A stretch of DNA of 64,000 bases. Origin: Siphonodentalium dalli. Its lineage: Eukaryota > Mollusca > Scaphopoda > Gadilida > Siphonodentaliidae. A program made the translations under genes and the position numbers. The first letter of the stretch is position 1. Each line of letters starts with the position of its first letter. The stretch spans positions 52,713,762-52,777,761 of the forward strand of contig CP136061.1 in NCBI GenBank assembly GCA_032622095.1, given 5' to 3'. The notes beneath the pieces were generated by a model. The model did no database searches. It was not told the DNA's origin and saw nothing but the letters and a program-made list of their open reading frames with translations. This document shows, piece after piece, positions 23,474 through 35,538 of the stretch.

Positions 23474-24117
23474 AGGGGTACTGTACACAGAGATAGGCAA
23501 TTTTTTTTTTACTCCCATTGAAATAACTTTCAAGTTAGATTATGTTCGTGTTATATGAGTTTCGTATAAACCTAATTTAGCGAAGAAAATATTGATCTTG
23601 GAAAGCACAATATTACGATTTCAAACTACGCGCCATGTTTGTGACCTTCACCGGAGAAGACGCAGGTCTCAGGAAGAACCGGAAGTTCATTGCTCACAGC
23701 TTCGATTGATGCATTCAATCTCTTCCATCGAACAATCTCACTCCCTATAAAAGTAATTGACGCTTTATGACTCTTGTTTCTTTCTCCTTTTTTCCGAATC
23801 GGTTATAGCGGGCCTTCCTTTTGCAGGTAACATGTTTTGTTTGCAACTCAATAATGTTCGCGAACGGTCGTCAATAAAAGACACGCAGCAGATGCGATTT
23901 CAAGAACGGTAACTCGTAATGGCATAATTCGCCATTTTATGACTCCAGCCATAAATTAATTTATATTAAATAATTCAATTTTACTTTTACGATAGCCTGT
24001 TAACCGGAACGTTTTGAGTAGACATCGTCGACTCAAATTAGTTATTTTATAATATAATATTCATATTAGATCGCTATTGTCACCGGGAATTTATTGAAAT
24101 TGGTGTACAGTACCCCT
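23474..24117. mobile_element. TTAA-flanked MITE, 644 bases
   Basis: Terminal inverted repeat AGGGGTACTGTACAC on the left and GTGTACAGTACCCCT on the right, with TTAA directly outside both ends (23470-23473 and 24118-24121). TTAA duplication suggests piggyBac-type mobilisation. The termini resemble MITE-Y (AGGTACTC) without being the same. The interior carries no transposase frame. Confidence 0.8.
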
Positions 24118-24471
24118 TTAACAATATTGCAGCGAATGAACGGTCTTCCTACAAAATTTGTTGTGCAATCTTTTGCCCCAGCTTTGTTATTCAATAATAT
24201 TACTAATATATGCCTTCTAAATGAAAATAACAGGATGATTCAATAGCTCCTTCATAACAACATTTAAACTGATTGAATGCTAATTGAGTTGCCTATTGTG
24301 TGTCAACATGATTAATCATTTTCCAAGACAAAATATATGTATAATACCGAATTAGTGCGACACTCATCTCATGCCTAGTAGGTCATTTCGTACAAAGACG
24401 TTTTGTACACTTTGGTCGATTTGTACAAATATTTTGGTTGTTTCGTACCAATCTTTTTTGTCGTATCCTGT

Positions 24472-26456
24472 GGGAGGCCCTTTTCACATTTATTATTTAT
24501 TTGCACTTGAGCGCAAATATTTGCGCCTAAATGTAAATCATTTGCACTTAAGTGTAAATCATTTGCGTTTAAACACAAATCATTTGCGCTTAAGCGCAAA
24601 TATGTGTCTATCAATTTAATTGTGCTTAAGCGCAAATAATTTGCGCTTAAGCATAAATCATTTGCGCTTAAGTGCAAATAACTAACACTCCTTACTTCCC
24701 TCCGATTGCGAATGATTGAGTCCATCTCATAAATAGTATATTATCATGGGCCCATAGTAGTAGCCCCATATGTCTATATGCATATCAGCATCTATGTCCC
24801 TGGTATCCCAAGAATTGTGCCTCACTCCCAGATCTCTAATATATTTTATTAAAGGGACATCTCCTGCACAGATATCTACCCTTCCCATGGCCATAAAAAG
24901 GGAATTAGTGGTTACTGTGGGGGGGGGGCTTGCTTCCGTCATATGGCATCCCTATCCCTAAGAATTTGTGTCTCCATCCCAGAGATCTAGTATATTTTAT
25001 TATTATATAAAAGAGACATATCCTGCACATATCTATACCATTTCCATAAAAGGGAACTAGGGGTTAATGGGGATTGCGTCCCTATTATGGTGGGCCTATA
25101 TAGACTTGAGTGATGTATTTAGGCCTGTGCCATTTAAAATTAATTCAGGGGGGAATCAATGCATATTAAATTTTATTTTCGTTAAGGTCTTTGTGGACCC
25201 AGTTTTTTTCCAAATAAGGGATTCTGTACACGCTTACAGGAACTATGACAATTGAATGAATTGATGCAACATTTTAAGAGTATTCGGTACTTCCTGGTGG
25301 ATTATGTTATAGAAATATAAAATGTGAACTTTATAGAGATTTATAAAAAATAATATTTACAGGCAATGGTCCAAGAAAAACAAAGTCCATAACTAAGAAT
25401 AAAATATGGGAATGTGTACTGAACACTGATGAATGATGTACTATACCAAAAATATTATATTTCTTGAGCGTTCTTTGAAAAAATTACTTTGAACCAGTTG
25501 TTGACAAATGATATAGTAACTTCATAATATGGTTGACTGAGAGCCAGCAGTTTATGGGTCACCTTTTCATGGATTATGTCCAGTCTGGTGTGAATGGCTT
25601 TTAGCTGGTTTCGACACTGGCACATGAGTGATTATCCTATGAGTGAGTTGTGACCTACTTACTAGAAATAGTGTGATGGACTGGTAGGGTTTGATTGAAG
25701 CTTAACATTATATTGTCAACAGATTTCACAGCACACAAGACTGGCCATAGTTAACCCATACCTGCCAGCATCCACCCAGCCATGTTTGAGCAAGTCAATA
25801 TATCATTTGTTAGCAACTGGTTCTAAGTAATTTTTTCAAAGAACACTCAAGAAATATAATATTGTTTTTATAGTACATCATTCATCACAGTGTTCAGTAC
25901 ACATTCCCATATGTGATTCTTCGATATGGACTTTATTTTTCTTGGACCATCGCCTGTAAATTTTATTTTTTTAAATCTCTATAAAGCTCACATTTTGTAT
26001 TTCTAACATAATCCACCATGAAGTATACTCTTAAAATGTTGCATCAATGGGCATGGTTTCTGTGATTACAAATATACATGAACAGAATCCTTTATTTGGA
26101 CTCTATAAAATTTTGGAAAAATTGGGTCCACAAAGCCCTTTAACTGGGAGCAAATAATTTGCGCTTAAGTGCAAAAAATTATGATCTATTTGCGCTTGAG
26201 ATGATTTAAATAATTATTACGTGGGGAACTCAATTTATTAAATTTCTACAGCAGAATATCTAGACCCCATATAATGTACGAGATAACTCGTACTGGCATC
26301 CTGGATTATAGTGTAGTACGAGAAAACTCATAGCCGGCACTCAACGTGTTAAGCGTAAATGATAGAAGTTATTTGCGCTTTAGCGCAAATATTTGGGCTT
26401 AAGTGCAAATAGTTGAGCTTAAGCGTAAATAAATAATAAATGTGAAAAGGGCCCCC
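24472..26456. mobile_element. 1985-base foldback element with palindromic subterminal repeats
   Basis: Terminal inverted repeats of about 33 bases (GGGAGGCCCTTTTCACATTT at 24472, its complement ending at 26456). Just inside lie tandem, nearly self-complementary 20-mers of the type ATTTGCGCTTAAGCGCAAAT, about eight on the left (24500-24690) and six on the right (26140-26440). Further in, long arms pair 25180-25525 with 25790-26140. A duplicated unit of about 155 bases (24796-25090) sits only on the left. There is no transposase; frames over the 20-mers exist on both strands because the repeats are palindromic. Confidence 0.75.
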
Positions 26457-27980
26457 AATAGTTCCCTACCATCGGGAAAAAAAGTCATACATGAATAACA
26501 TTATTAACAGGTCGGGCACACATCAAAAACGGTCTACGTAGCCCGTTTTATCTACTGTAGCCCGATTGAACTACGTTTTTAATGTCATTTACACACCTCC
26601 ATCGATTACTGCCATACCACGAAAAAGGCGCATTTCGAATTTTTGGTCATTAGTTTTGTACCACTATCACGTCTACAAAGAAGCAAAAAACTCAACGGCT
26701 CACGCAATTAACGATCTTTTAATTAAGACCTGTTAGCGTTTGGTAGTGTGTTTCCCGAAAATATAAGATTTTGTCATAAAATCTAGGGAAATATCCATTT
26801 GTTTTTGCAGGTTATTTCTTTTTGAAGGTCAAGAACGATCAGTTTATGTGGCTTACCTGATTGGATAAAGCGAACAGCTTCACTCGGAGACGACTATTTG
26901 TGAAATGTGTTGCGGACGCCATTCAGAGAAGACAAGTACGGAAACACGATTCACAGCCATACTTTGAAATTTGGAAGCACCTCGCGTAACATTACAGTTA
27001 TACAAATATGGTTGTCCATTTGTCGTTCCGTACATTCCAACAGATAGATTTTACATTGAAACACAGAAATTGGAATCACTGACCTTTATGCAATTTTTTT
27101 AGATTTGTTTGGAGTTCTAGGTATATAATTGTCAAGAATGGCAACTCCGATTGTCGAGGTAACCCCAAAACTCTTCACTTCGACCTGTGAATTTCAACAA
27201 CAAAAGCATAATTCTCAGGGTTTTCGGCATATTTCGTTCGAAAAATCATTTATCTACAAACTTACCGCGAGCATAGCATCTATTCGTTGATTTATTCCAG
27301 GTTTTATCGCACTTTAAAACATTTTTTTCACCTGTTAGCTAGGTGGTGCCGCCGAAGTTTTCCGGACCTCCTCGTGTGTCTTCGGCAAATCGGTTAGTTC
27401 AAAACTGGCTACCAAAGATGGCTACCAAAATGGTTCGTCGAAAATTGTCAAAATTTGAGTGATATTAATATCAGTACAATTTTCCAACGTATTGATTCCC
27501 ATTTATCGGGACAACAATTTTTCAAACAAAGCAGTATCTTCATTAGATTCAAACCTGATAGTCACACCCTAAGAGGGCATTTTGCAATTATGGCGAGCGA
27601 TGAGCTTAATTGTTTTCAAATATGTAAGAAAAACAGATGTCAATAGCTACGTGCAGACATGATTATCGATGAACGATTGCCAGTAAACATATGGTCCCGG
27701 CGGTTCATTCAGCAAATTGTGCAGCGCAAAAAATGCGTGATATGACATACCAGCTGGCATGATGCTACGCTGAAACCAGGTACATATTCTGATATATAAT
27801 CAAGCATAAGAGAGAAATATTTCCCATTACAATTCACACAAGAGTCACACAACACCCACGTCCGCTTATATACTTTGAATTCTAGCTGGTTTATTTGCAT
27901 CATACGCGGCACTTCACTCATAAGTGTATTGTAAACGTAGCTGTGGTTATAAACTCGATCTGACACATATTAGAAAAATT
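26457..27980. other. No gene seen
   Basis: Less repetitive than its neighbours. CTACGTAGCCCG- and CTGTAGCCCGATTGAACTACG-type words near 26533-26575 form a weak inverted pair. Short frames match no known family. A low-copy or regulatory role cannot be judged. Confidence 0.4.
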
Positions 27981-28397
27981 ATGCAATTATCTTTCGATTG
28001 TTCATGTTGTCCGCCACTTGCCCCTCATGGCATATTCATTTTAGAATCATTACTAGTACTGACAATTAATTCCATCAATTTCATCATATTTCAGCAGAAC
28101 ATAACCTTAAGTAAGGCATGGATACAATATTACCTAACTGAGTGAATCCTGGTGTGTTTTATGTCATGGGTTCGACTTTGGAGCATTTCTCGAAATATGA
28201 ATTTCTCAGACTCATGTCTTAAAACTGCAATTTTTTCAAAGTCAAATTTTCTCACTTAGACCAATTCTAAGTTGTGAAACTCAATCAAATGGGTATGTTT
28301 GTGTTCTAAATTACTACAATACCCGAAATATTTCAACAAAATCTCAAATACGAAAAAGTTTGTTATGTTGCTACTGATTATTAAAAACAATGTCAAT
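27981..28397 (+). repeat. Direct repeat, left copy (partner 37572-37962)
   Basis: About 400 bases recur in the same orientation 9.6 kb away, sharing CATGTTGTCCGCCACTTGCC, CTAACTGAGTGAATCCTGGT, GGGTTCGACTTTGGAGCATT and AGTTTGTTATGTTGCTA. The copies differ by several small indels. The 7.1 kb satellite-bearing element begins 43 bases after this copy. Confidence 0.8.
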
Positions 28398-29564
28398 AGC
28401 CACATTACCTCCCCCGAGATGTCGCTCGTAAGCTGACTTCCGGTGTTCTGAAATATAAGTATGGTTGTAAAATAAGTATGGTTTTTGCGTCTGCGCATGT
28501 TCACTCCTCCCACAAACCGTAGGTCGCGCTTCGGTGGGAAACAGTGTCACCAAAGAGTGGGTGTTAAACACCGATCATCAAACAAGTGAAAATATTAATT
28601 TCCACAACAAAAATTAATGTGTCAACACAAGAATTTATGGCATTCTTGTCCACAATTATTTTATATTCTTCATTAGACTCTCTCTGCGTCCGCATTGATT
28701 TATAAATATATGTATACGGATATAATATATGACATACACATGTATATACACACATGTGCGTCTGTACTACTGACCCGACAAATTTGTTTAATTTGGCTGT
28801 TCGTAAAATACATATTTATTTTTTTCTGACAAATAAGTATGGTTTGCATATGTCAAATGTGCGTGAATTAATTGCTGGAGAGAGGTTAGCAGTTTAGTGA
28901 TTTGTTTTTTATCAATGGTCGTACAAAAATACCACTAAGGATATACATTAACCGACATATTTTCGGTTGCAAAACATGTATTGATTTTTCTGACAAATAA
29001 GTATGGTTGTCAAATGGATATGATTGGAGGGCGGATTAGCAGGGATGCATGATGTTGGTAAAGATAATCATGTAGGCCTATACAACAAAAACATTTGGGA
29101 ATAACATTGCTCATAGTAGCTTACTTTACCATTCTTAAGGCTTAACATTGACCCGACATATCCTTTTCGTTCGCAAAATAAGTAGTCCTATTGATTGAAA
29201 AATAAGTATTGGTTGACAAATAAGTATGGTTGTAAAAATAGCTAGGTATATATATGGCTGGAGAGCGAATTCGCAGGGATGATGTCGGTCGAGATTACCA
29301 CACAAAAAGAACATTTTGGAATAAAACCGCATACTATTTTACAAATGTCACAAGGCTTGTAACATTGACCCGACATTCTTTCGTTCGCAAAATAAGTATT
29401 GATTGACAAATAAGTATGGTTGTCAAATAGCTAGGTACCGCTATATGGTTCGAGAGCGGATTAGCAGGGATGATGTTGGTCGAAATTACCACACAAAAAG
29501 AATATTTGGGAATAGAAGTGGATACTTATTTTACAAAATAATATCTTAATGCTTGTAACAATAT

Positions 29565-29812
29565 TTATGGGAAGCCAAAGCGCAAATAACGACATTAAAT
29601 TTTTTTAAATCATTACCTGACACACCTGTTGTCCACCACACATTAGAGTCCACCACACAGGGGAAGACTATTTTATTTTTGAGGGAAGATCTATATTGAT
29701 GGGGCATGAAATATACATGAGTTAAAGCACAAATATTTCAGCTTAATTACAAATATCTGCGCTTAAACACAACTATTTTTGCATATCTCAAATAATTGCG
29801 CTTAAGCTAAAA
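29565..29812. mobile_element. Short nested insertion of the palindromic 20-mer family
   Basis: Interrupts a satellite monomer between 'CTTGTAACAAT' and 'ATTGACCCGACAT'. Carries GCGCAAATAA, CAAATATCTGCGCTTAAA and AATTGCGCTTAAGC, the same words as the subterminal repeats of the 24.5-26.5 kb foldback. Confidence 0.5.
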
Positions 29813-30982
29813 TATTGACCCGACATTTTTTTGTATTGATTTTTCTAATAAGTATGGTTGTCAAATGGGTAGACGTACTGGATAGCGGAATAGCAGATAA
29901 GATGCTGGTCAAGATTATCACACAAAAATAACATTTGGGAATCGCGCGTTTTGTATACTTTTTAGGTTTGGTGTGTATGTAACTATATGTTTAATTATAT
30001 GTTTCTTCCCTTCCAGACGAAGTTTATACAAGGCTGGGGACATCAGATATATACATGTGATCAGAGACGATAAAACACAAGATCCAACAAATTGAATTAT
30101 ATATGGAAAATGAACAATATTATGCTTCAAATTTCAGGAATGAATTGTGTTTTATACGTCTTTATTGTGTATTATTCGAAGTTCAAAATAGATCATTCCA
30201 TACACAAATTGCATCTGATTTCTGTGTTAATCCAATTTAGTTATTAATTAATGCCCCACGAACAACACATGGAACGGCTAACAAATCTGAATGTCGTGAC
30301 TTTGTCATTTGTTTGTTTGTTTTAATTTGTAAGTAAAATAAGTATTGGTTTTTCTGACAATAAGTATGGTTGTCAAATAGCTCCGTGTGGTTGGAGAGCG
30401 AATTATCGGGGATGATGGGAGTCATCTTTTAAGATTATCATACTAAAAGAACATCTGGAAGCAGAAATGCATACCAATTTTACAATTGTTTTAAGGTTTC
30501 TAACATTATAAACATGACATGTTTTCGATTGTAAAATAAGTATTGATTTTTTTGGACAAATAAGTATGGTTGTCATATAGCTATATAGGTATGGTTGGAA
30601 AGCGGATTAGCAGGGATGATGTTGGCCGAGACTCTTATCAGAAAAGAACATTTCGAAATAGAACTGCATACGTATTTCACAATTGTTTTAAGGCATTAAA
30701 ACATTTAACACATGACATTTTTTCGTTTGCAAAATAAGTATCGATTTTGTAACAAATAAGTATGGTTGTCTAATATGTATGTATATATATGTATAAATGG
30801 TTGGGCAAGTGTTACATGAATGAATTGATCGATACGAAAATAACATTTGGAAAGATACCATACACAATAAGTCTTGAATTTTTTCTGACAAATAAGTATA
30901 TATGGCTGTGAAATGGATATGACTGCCATGGAGAGCGGTTTGGGATGATGTTGGTCGAGATTATCACACAAAAATAACATTT

Positions 30983-31965
30983 ATGGTGCGTTCACATGTA
31001 CCTGCAAGAAAATATCTGCAAGAAAATATCAGATACAATTGTACCCTTATATTGTCTTGCTGCAAAGATTAAGCCCGTGAGAACGCTGCGGTTTTGATGG
31101 CATTGATTCAGCTCAATCAGAACACTATATTAGTCGTGCTGGTTAAGTGAATTGGGTCTGGTAAACAACCTATAGTCCATATTGGCAATTCATAATATGG
31201 CATTTCCAACTGTTGACGTGTATTACCGTAGAGTCGGTGGGATGATGCACTCACCCACATGTAGCCACGTTGCTCTCACGCACAAAGACATTGTATATAA
31301 TGAGAAAGTGTTCACCATGCAGTTGGAAATTTCATTTCTGACACTATTACACCAACAGTGGGTTGAAATTGTTCTGGTTGCCTGAATTTCCAACCAGTAA
31401 TGTATGTCGAATTTGTTGTTTAGACCAACATTTGCATCTCGTCCTACTTTTGGTCAAAATATTTGTTTGACGTTTCCTCTATGTCCCTCCCTCCCTGGTG
31501 TCCAGTCAATATTCAAGTTAAAAAAACACAAGGCATGTGAGGTACCAGGTCGGAAATTCAAAGGCGATGGGGAGGGGTGCAAACGTGGATTGACGGACAC
31601 ACTCTATAGATATACGCCTCTACATATTCACACAATACTTCAGCGATTCTGTCAACCCATCTAAAATGGAATTACGAGATCAGTTGTTGAAACAGACGAT
31701 ACTATTGGTGGATCATAACTCGAGTGCGTGAACGGTTACATAAGGTTACATAACTCGAGTGCGTGAACGGTTACAGCGAATGCCTTAGAGATTATTTTAC
31801 GGATGACGATGACCACCAATCAAGGTGAACACATATCACATACAGGCGACAACATACCCACCCACTGCCTCCATATGATATTTTCGTGTATTACTTTTTT
31901 TATTGGTCAAGTAAGTCACATGGGGCATACCTGATATTTTCTTGCCCGTCATGTGTACGCGCCAT
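30983..31965. mobile_element. 983-base TIR element nested in the satellite
   Basis: Left end ATGGTGCGTTCACATG and right end (complement) ATGGCGCGTACACATG; both continue to a GCAAGAAAATATC word, giving TIRs of about 33 bases. The satellite block at 33490-34385 has no such segment at the same monomer position, so it preserves the empty site. The interior holds a piece of family X (about 31200-31480). No transposase frame seen; no clear target duplication. Confidence 0.75.
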
Positions 31966-32244
31966 TGAATAGATATGCATGCTTGTTTCACAATTGTTTA
32001 AGGCTTCTAACATAGATATTACATTTTCATTTGCAAAATAAGTATTGATATTTCTGACAAAAATGTATGTTTGGCAATAACATATGGGCAATAAAACTGC
32101 ATAGTCAGCTTAATTTACAATTTTTCACAATTGTTTTAAGGCTATTAATATTGACTCGACATCACTTTTGTTCGCAAAATAAGTCCGAAAGGAACATTTG
32201 GAAAAAATCATGCATCCTTATTTTCTAGTCAGGCATAACAAAAG

Positions 32245-33001
32245 ATGGACTGTCGTCCGGTATATATGCCCCCTTGTGGCATGCCACCTAATGTGGGCAT
32301 ACCAATAACATGCCTAAACAGACATCGGATGGACCAAAAAGCCAACATTTGCATATAAACAAAAATGAATAACTCTAGAACGGAAACTCGAACAAAACGA
32401 TTGAATCCTCTATTGAATGTCCCCATAATAGTGAACATCCATACATACTTACATTGAGATCCGAGGACTACCTGTTCAAGTTATGACCTGAACAGACATT
32501 TCCAGATAAACAAATATATATGCATAACTCTAGATTGGAAAAGCCGAACAAAACAATGGAACCCTCTATTGAATGTTCTCATAGTAGTACACATCCATAC
32601 CAAATTTCATTGTTGCAGTTATGACACGAACAGACATCGGACAGACCAAAGAGGCAACATTTTTAAATAAACAAAGATGAATAACTCTAGAATGGAAGTG
32701 AGCAGCCAGACCGAATTTCATTGAGATCGATCCCCAGCACAAATGTTGAAGTTATGACATGAACAGACATCAGACTGACAAAAAAGCCAACATTTCCAGA
32801 GAAATGAAGATGAATAACTCTAGAATGGAAAATCCGACAAAACGATGCAACCCTCTATTTAATGGCATCATACCTAATTTTATAGAGATCAGATCACTAC
32901 TATTCAAGTTATGACATCAACAGACATCTGACGTACGCACGGACGGACGGACAGGTGAAAAACGGTATACCCCCTCTTTTTTTTCAAAAAGGGGGTATAA
33001 T
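32245..33001. repeat. Nested element with four tandem units
   Basis: Ends resemble an inverted pair (GGTATATATGCCCCCTTG on the left; AAGGGGGTATAAT on the right, after a GACGGACGGACGG run). The interior has four units of about 120-175 bases, each running from CAGACATC through ATAACTCTAGAATGGAA, CCCTCTATTGAATG-type words and AAGTTATGACATGAA (unit starts near 32318, 32491, 32640 and 32763). Confidence 0.65.
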
Positions 33002-34999
33002 CATATCCCCTACATCATATATCGGTATGATGATATGAATCGTTCTATGTAGTTAATTCCCTGACAGCATTCCGTTTAAAAAATAAGTATTGATTTGTTT
33101 CTGACAAATAAGTATGGTTGTCCCATAGGTATTTTGACATGGCTGGAGACTGGAGAGGGATTAGCAGGAATTATTTTTATCTAGATAATCATACAAAAAG
33201 GTCAGATATTGCAATAAAATTCCCAAATTATTTGACAAATCGTTTTAAGGCTTAACAGCGACCCGACATTTTTTTTTAATTTGTTAGTAAAATAAGTATT
33301 GATTTTTCTGACAAATAAATATGGTTGTCACAAATGTATATAGACATGGTTTGAGACTGGATATTGGAGAAGGGTTTCGCAGGAATGATTTTTATCTAGA
33401 TAATCACACAAAAAGAAAAAATATATGGGAATGAAATTGCATACTTAGTTTACATACCTTTTTAAGGCTTAACAGCGACCCGATATTTTTTTTAATTTGT
33501 AAGTAAAATAAGTATTGATTTTTCTGACAAATAAGTATGGTTGTCAAATAGCCCGGTATGGCTGGAAAGCAGATTATCGGGGATGATGGGAGTCATCTTT
33601 TAAGATTATCATACTAAAAAGAACATCTGGAAGCAGAAATGCATACCGATTTTACAATTGTTTTAAAGTTAAATTCTGACAGTAACATGACATTTTTTTT
33701 CGATTGCAAAATAAGTATTGATTTTTTGACAAATAAGTATGGTTGTCAAATACCGGTAGCTTTATAGGTATGGTTGGACAGCGGATTAGCAGGGATGGTA
33801 TTGGTCGAGATTCTTATACGAAAAGAACATTTAAAAATAGAACTGCATACGTATTTCACAATTGTTTTAAGGCTTCTAACGTTGACATAACAATTTTTTT
33901 TCGTTTGAAAAATAAATATCGATTTTGTAACAAATAAGTATGGTTGTCTAATGGGTATGTACATATGTTTAATTGGTTGGACAAGTGTTACATGAATTAT
34001 TTGATCGATACGAAAGGAACATTTGGCAAGATACCATACACACAATAAGTATTGATTTTTTTCTGACAAACAATTATTGCTGTGAAATGGGTATGACTGA
34101 AATGAAAGCGGATTAGCAGGGACGATGTTGGTCGAGATTATCACATAAAAAGAACATTTAAAAATAGAAATGCATACTTGTTTTACAATCTTACATTTTC
34201 ATTAGCAAATAAGTATTGATATTTATGACAAACACATATCGGCTATAAAACTGCATACAAAGCTTAATATGCATTTTTTTTTACAATCGTTTAAGGCTAT
34301 TGATATTGACTCGACATCCTTTTGTTCGCAAACGAGTCCGAACGGAACATTTGGAAAGAATCCTGCATCCTTATTTTCTGCCTGGTTTATTAGGCCACGT
34401 TCTCGAGTCAGCGAGTGACTTATTGTGCTATTATGTTCTGTACTGCATATTTAGTGTCCGATAAATCGTGTATGTTACAAGTCGTGTTTCGCAATGCTTC
34501 CCGATTATTACTTCTGAACCAGAATCCGATACAATATGCTAATTATATCCCCTACATCATATATCGGTTCTAAGTAGTTAATTACCTGACATTATTTCGT
34601 TTACATATAAATAAGTATTGATTTTTCCCCTGACAAATATTTAATATTGATGCACTATTATCAGATATATGTATATGGTCGGAGAGGCATTATAAGGGGT
34701 GTTGGTCGAGATTACCACACCAAAACAAGATTTGGGAATATAATTGCAATCGTTTTAAGAGTAAACAGCACCCCCACATTTTTTAATTTGTGAAATATGT
34801 ATTTTTTTCCTGACAAATATATATGGTTGTCATATATATAGTTGTCGTTTGTAGCACACAGTCCGAGAAGTCTGATTGTTATTGCTCAGTTCAACTCGAT
34901 AAAAGAGACGAAATGATTGACAGTCGGTCGGTACAGACCTCAAAGTGAAGGTCACAGCGTGCGCCTGTGCAATACTCGCGCAATAGATATGTTGAGTCC

Positions 35000-35480
35000 T
35001 ATGCGGGGGTCCGTGACTACCCGCCCCCGAGACAACCCGCCCCCGTTCACTCTGAGACAACCCGCCCCCGGACAACCCGCCCCAAAAATCAATTAGCGGT
35101 AATCAGTGGCTAATTAGGAGGTGTGAGGGGATTATGAGATGTTTGTTTAACGAAACTGGGTTGTTGTTAACCTCGGTGGATCGGACATGTAATCATCCCA
35201 AAACTCCCTAATCTTCATGGCCTGGATTGTGTAACGTGATCGGGATTCTGTGTCGAGATCTGTCATTCTTTATCTCAGTCCACGCATTGACATAATTAAT
35301 GAATAAACACATGTTGTGTTGATCAAAATCTTTAATAATATATCATCAAAGAACATAAAAGAACATAATCACTATTAACAATTTCGGGACAACCCGCCCT
35401 CATTTATCGGGACAACCCGCCCCCAAAACAGCATAGGGGCGGGTTGTGTCGGGGGCGGGTAGTCCCGTTCCCCTATGCGC
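35000..35480. mobile_element. MITE-like element with CCCGCCCC repeats at both ends
   Basis: About 480 bases. The left end has four tandem (GACAACCCGCCCCC)-type words from 35014 to 35092. The right end has two in the same sense and two inverted (35388-35466). The outermost words, GACTACCCGCCCCCGA and its complement, form a TIR with the ATGCG/CGCAT edges. The interior is AT-rich and plain. It is the last insertion before the right terminus of the 7.1 kb unit. Confidence 0.7.
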
Positions 35481-35538
35481 ATGTGTAAGCCAAAAACCAT
35501 ACTTATTTTACAACCATACTAATATTTCAGAACACCGG

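Larger units (their letters stand above)
28790..34850 (+). repeat. Satellite array, monomer about 205 bases, about 20 copies
   Basis: Core words fall near 28830, 28980, 29175, 29389, 29830, 30328, 30530, 30730, 30870, 32035, 33080, 33290, 33505, 33708, 33908, 34045, 34205, 34612 and 34795. Each monomer also has TGG(C/T)TGGAGAGCGGATTAGCA, GATGTTGGTCGAGATTATCA, AAAGAACATTTGG and GTTTTAAGGCTTCTAACAT-type blocks. The block 30310-32230 is repeated at 33490-34385 in the same monomer order, so there is also a higher-order unit. Confidence 0.8.
28440..35538. mobile_element. 7.1 kb TIR-bounded unit filled with satellite monomers
   Basis: Left terminus 28440-28487 and right terminus 35491-35538 are inverted copies of each other, 47 of 48 bases identical, starting CCGGTGTTCTGAAATAT. 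The termini contain two AAGTATGGTT words. The interior is built from about 20 diverged monomers of 200-215 bases whose core reads AATAAGTATTGATTTTTCTG and then ACAAATAAGTATGGTTGTC. No protein-coding frame of note is present. No convincing target-site duplication was seen. It could be a non-autonomous transposon carrying a satellite array, comparable in plan to bivalve elements with core tandem repeats, or an array bounded by inverted half-monomers. Confidence 0.75.

Noticed and set aside
24500-24690. CRISPR-like regular repeats
   Set aside because: The 20-base repeats are nearly contiguous palindromes without unique spacers, sit inside a TIR element, and the DNA is animal nuclear. The same applies to the 205-base satellite at 28.8-34.8 kb, whose periods contain no spacer.
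24375-24725. Leucine/asparagine-rich frames on both strands (82 and 116 codons)
   Set aside because: They arise from palindromic 20-mers that are open on both strands.
28440-35538. Integrated virus or autonomous giant transposon (Polinton/Helitron type)
   Set aside because: No helicase, polymerase, integrase or capsid-like frame is present anywhere inside; the interior is satellite and nested small elements.
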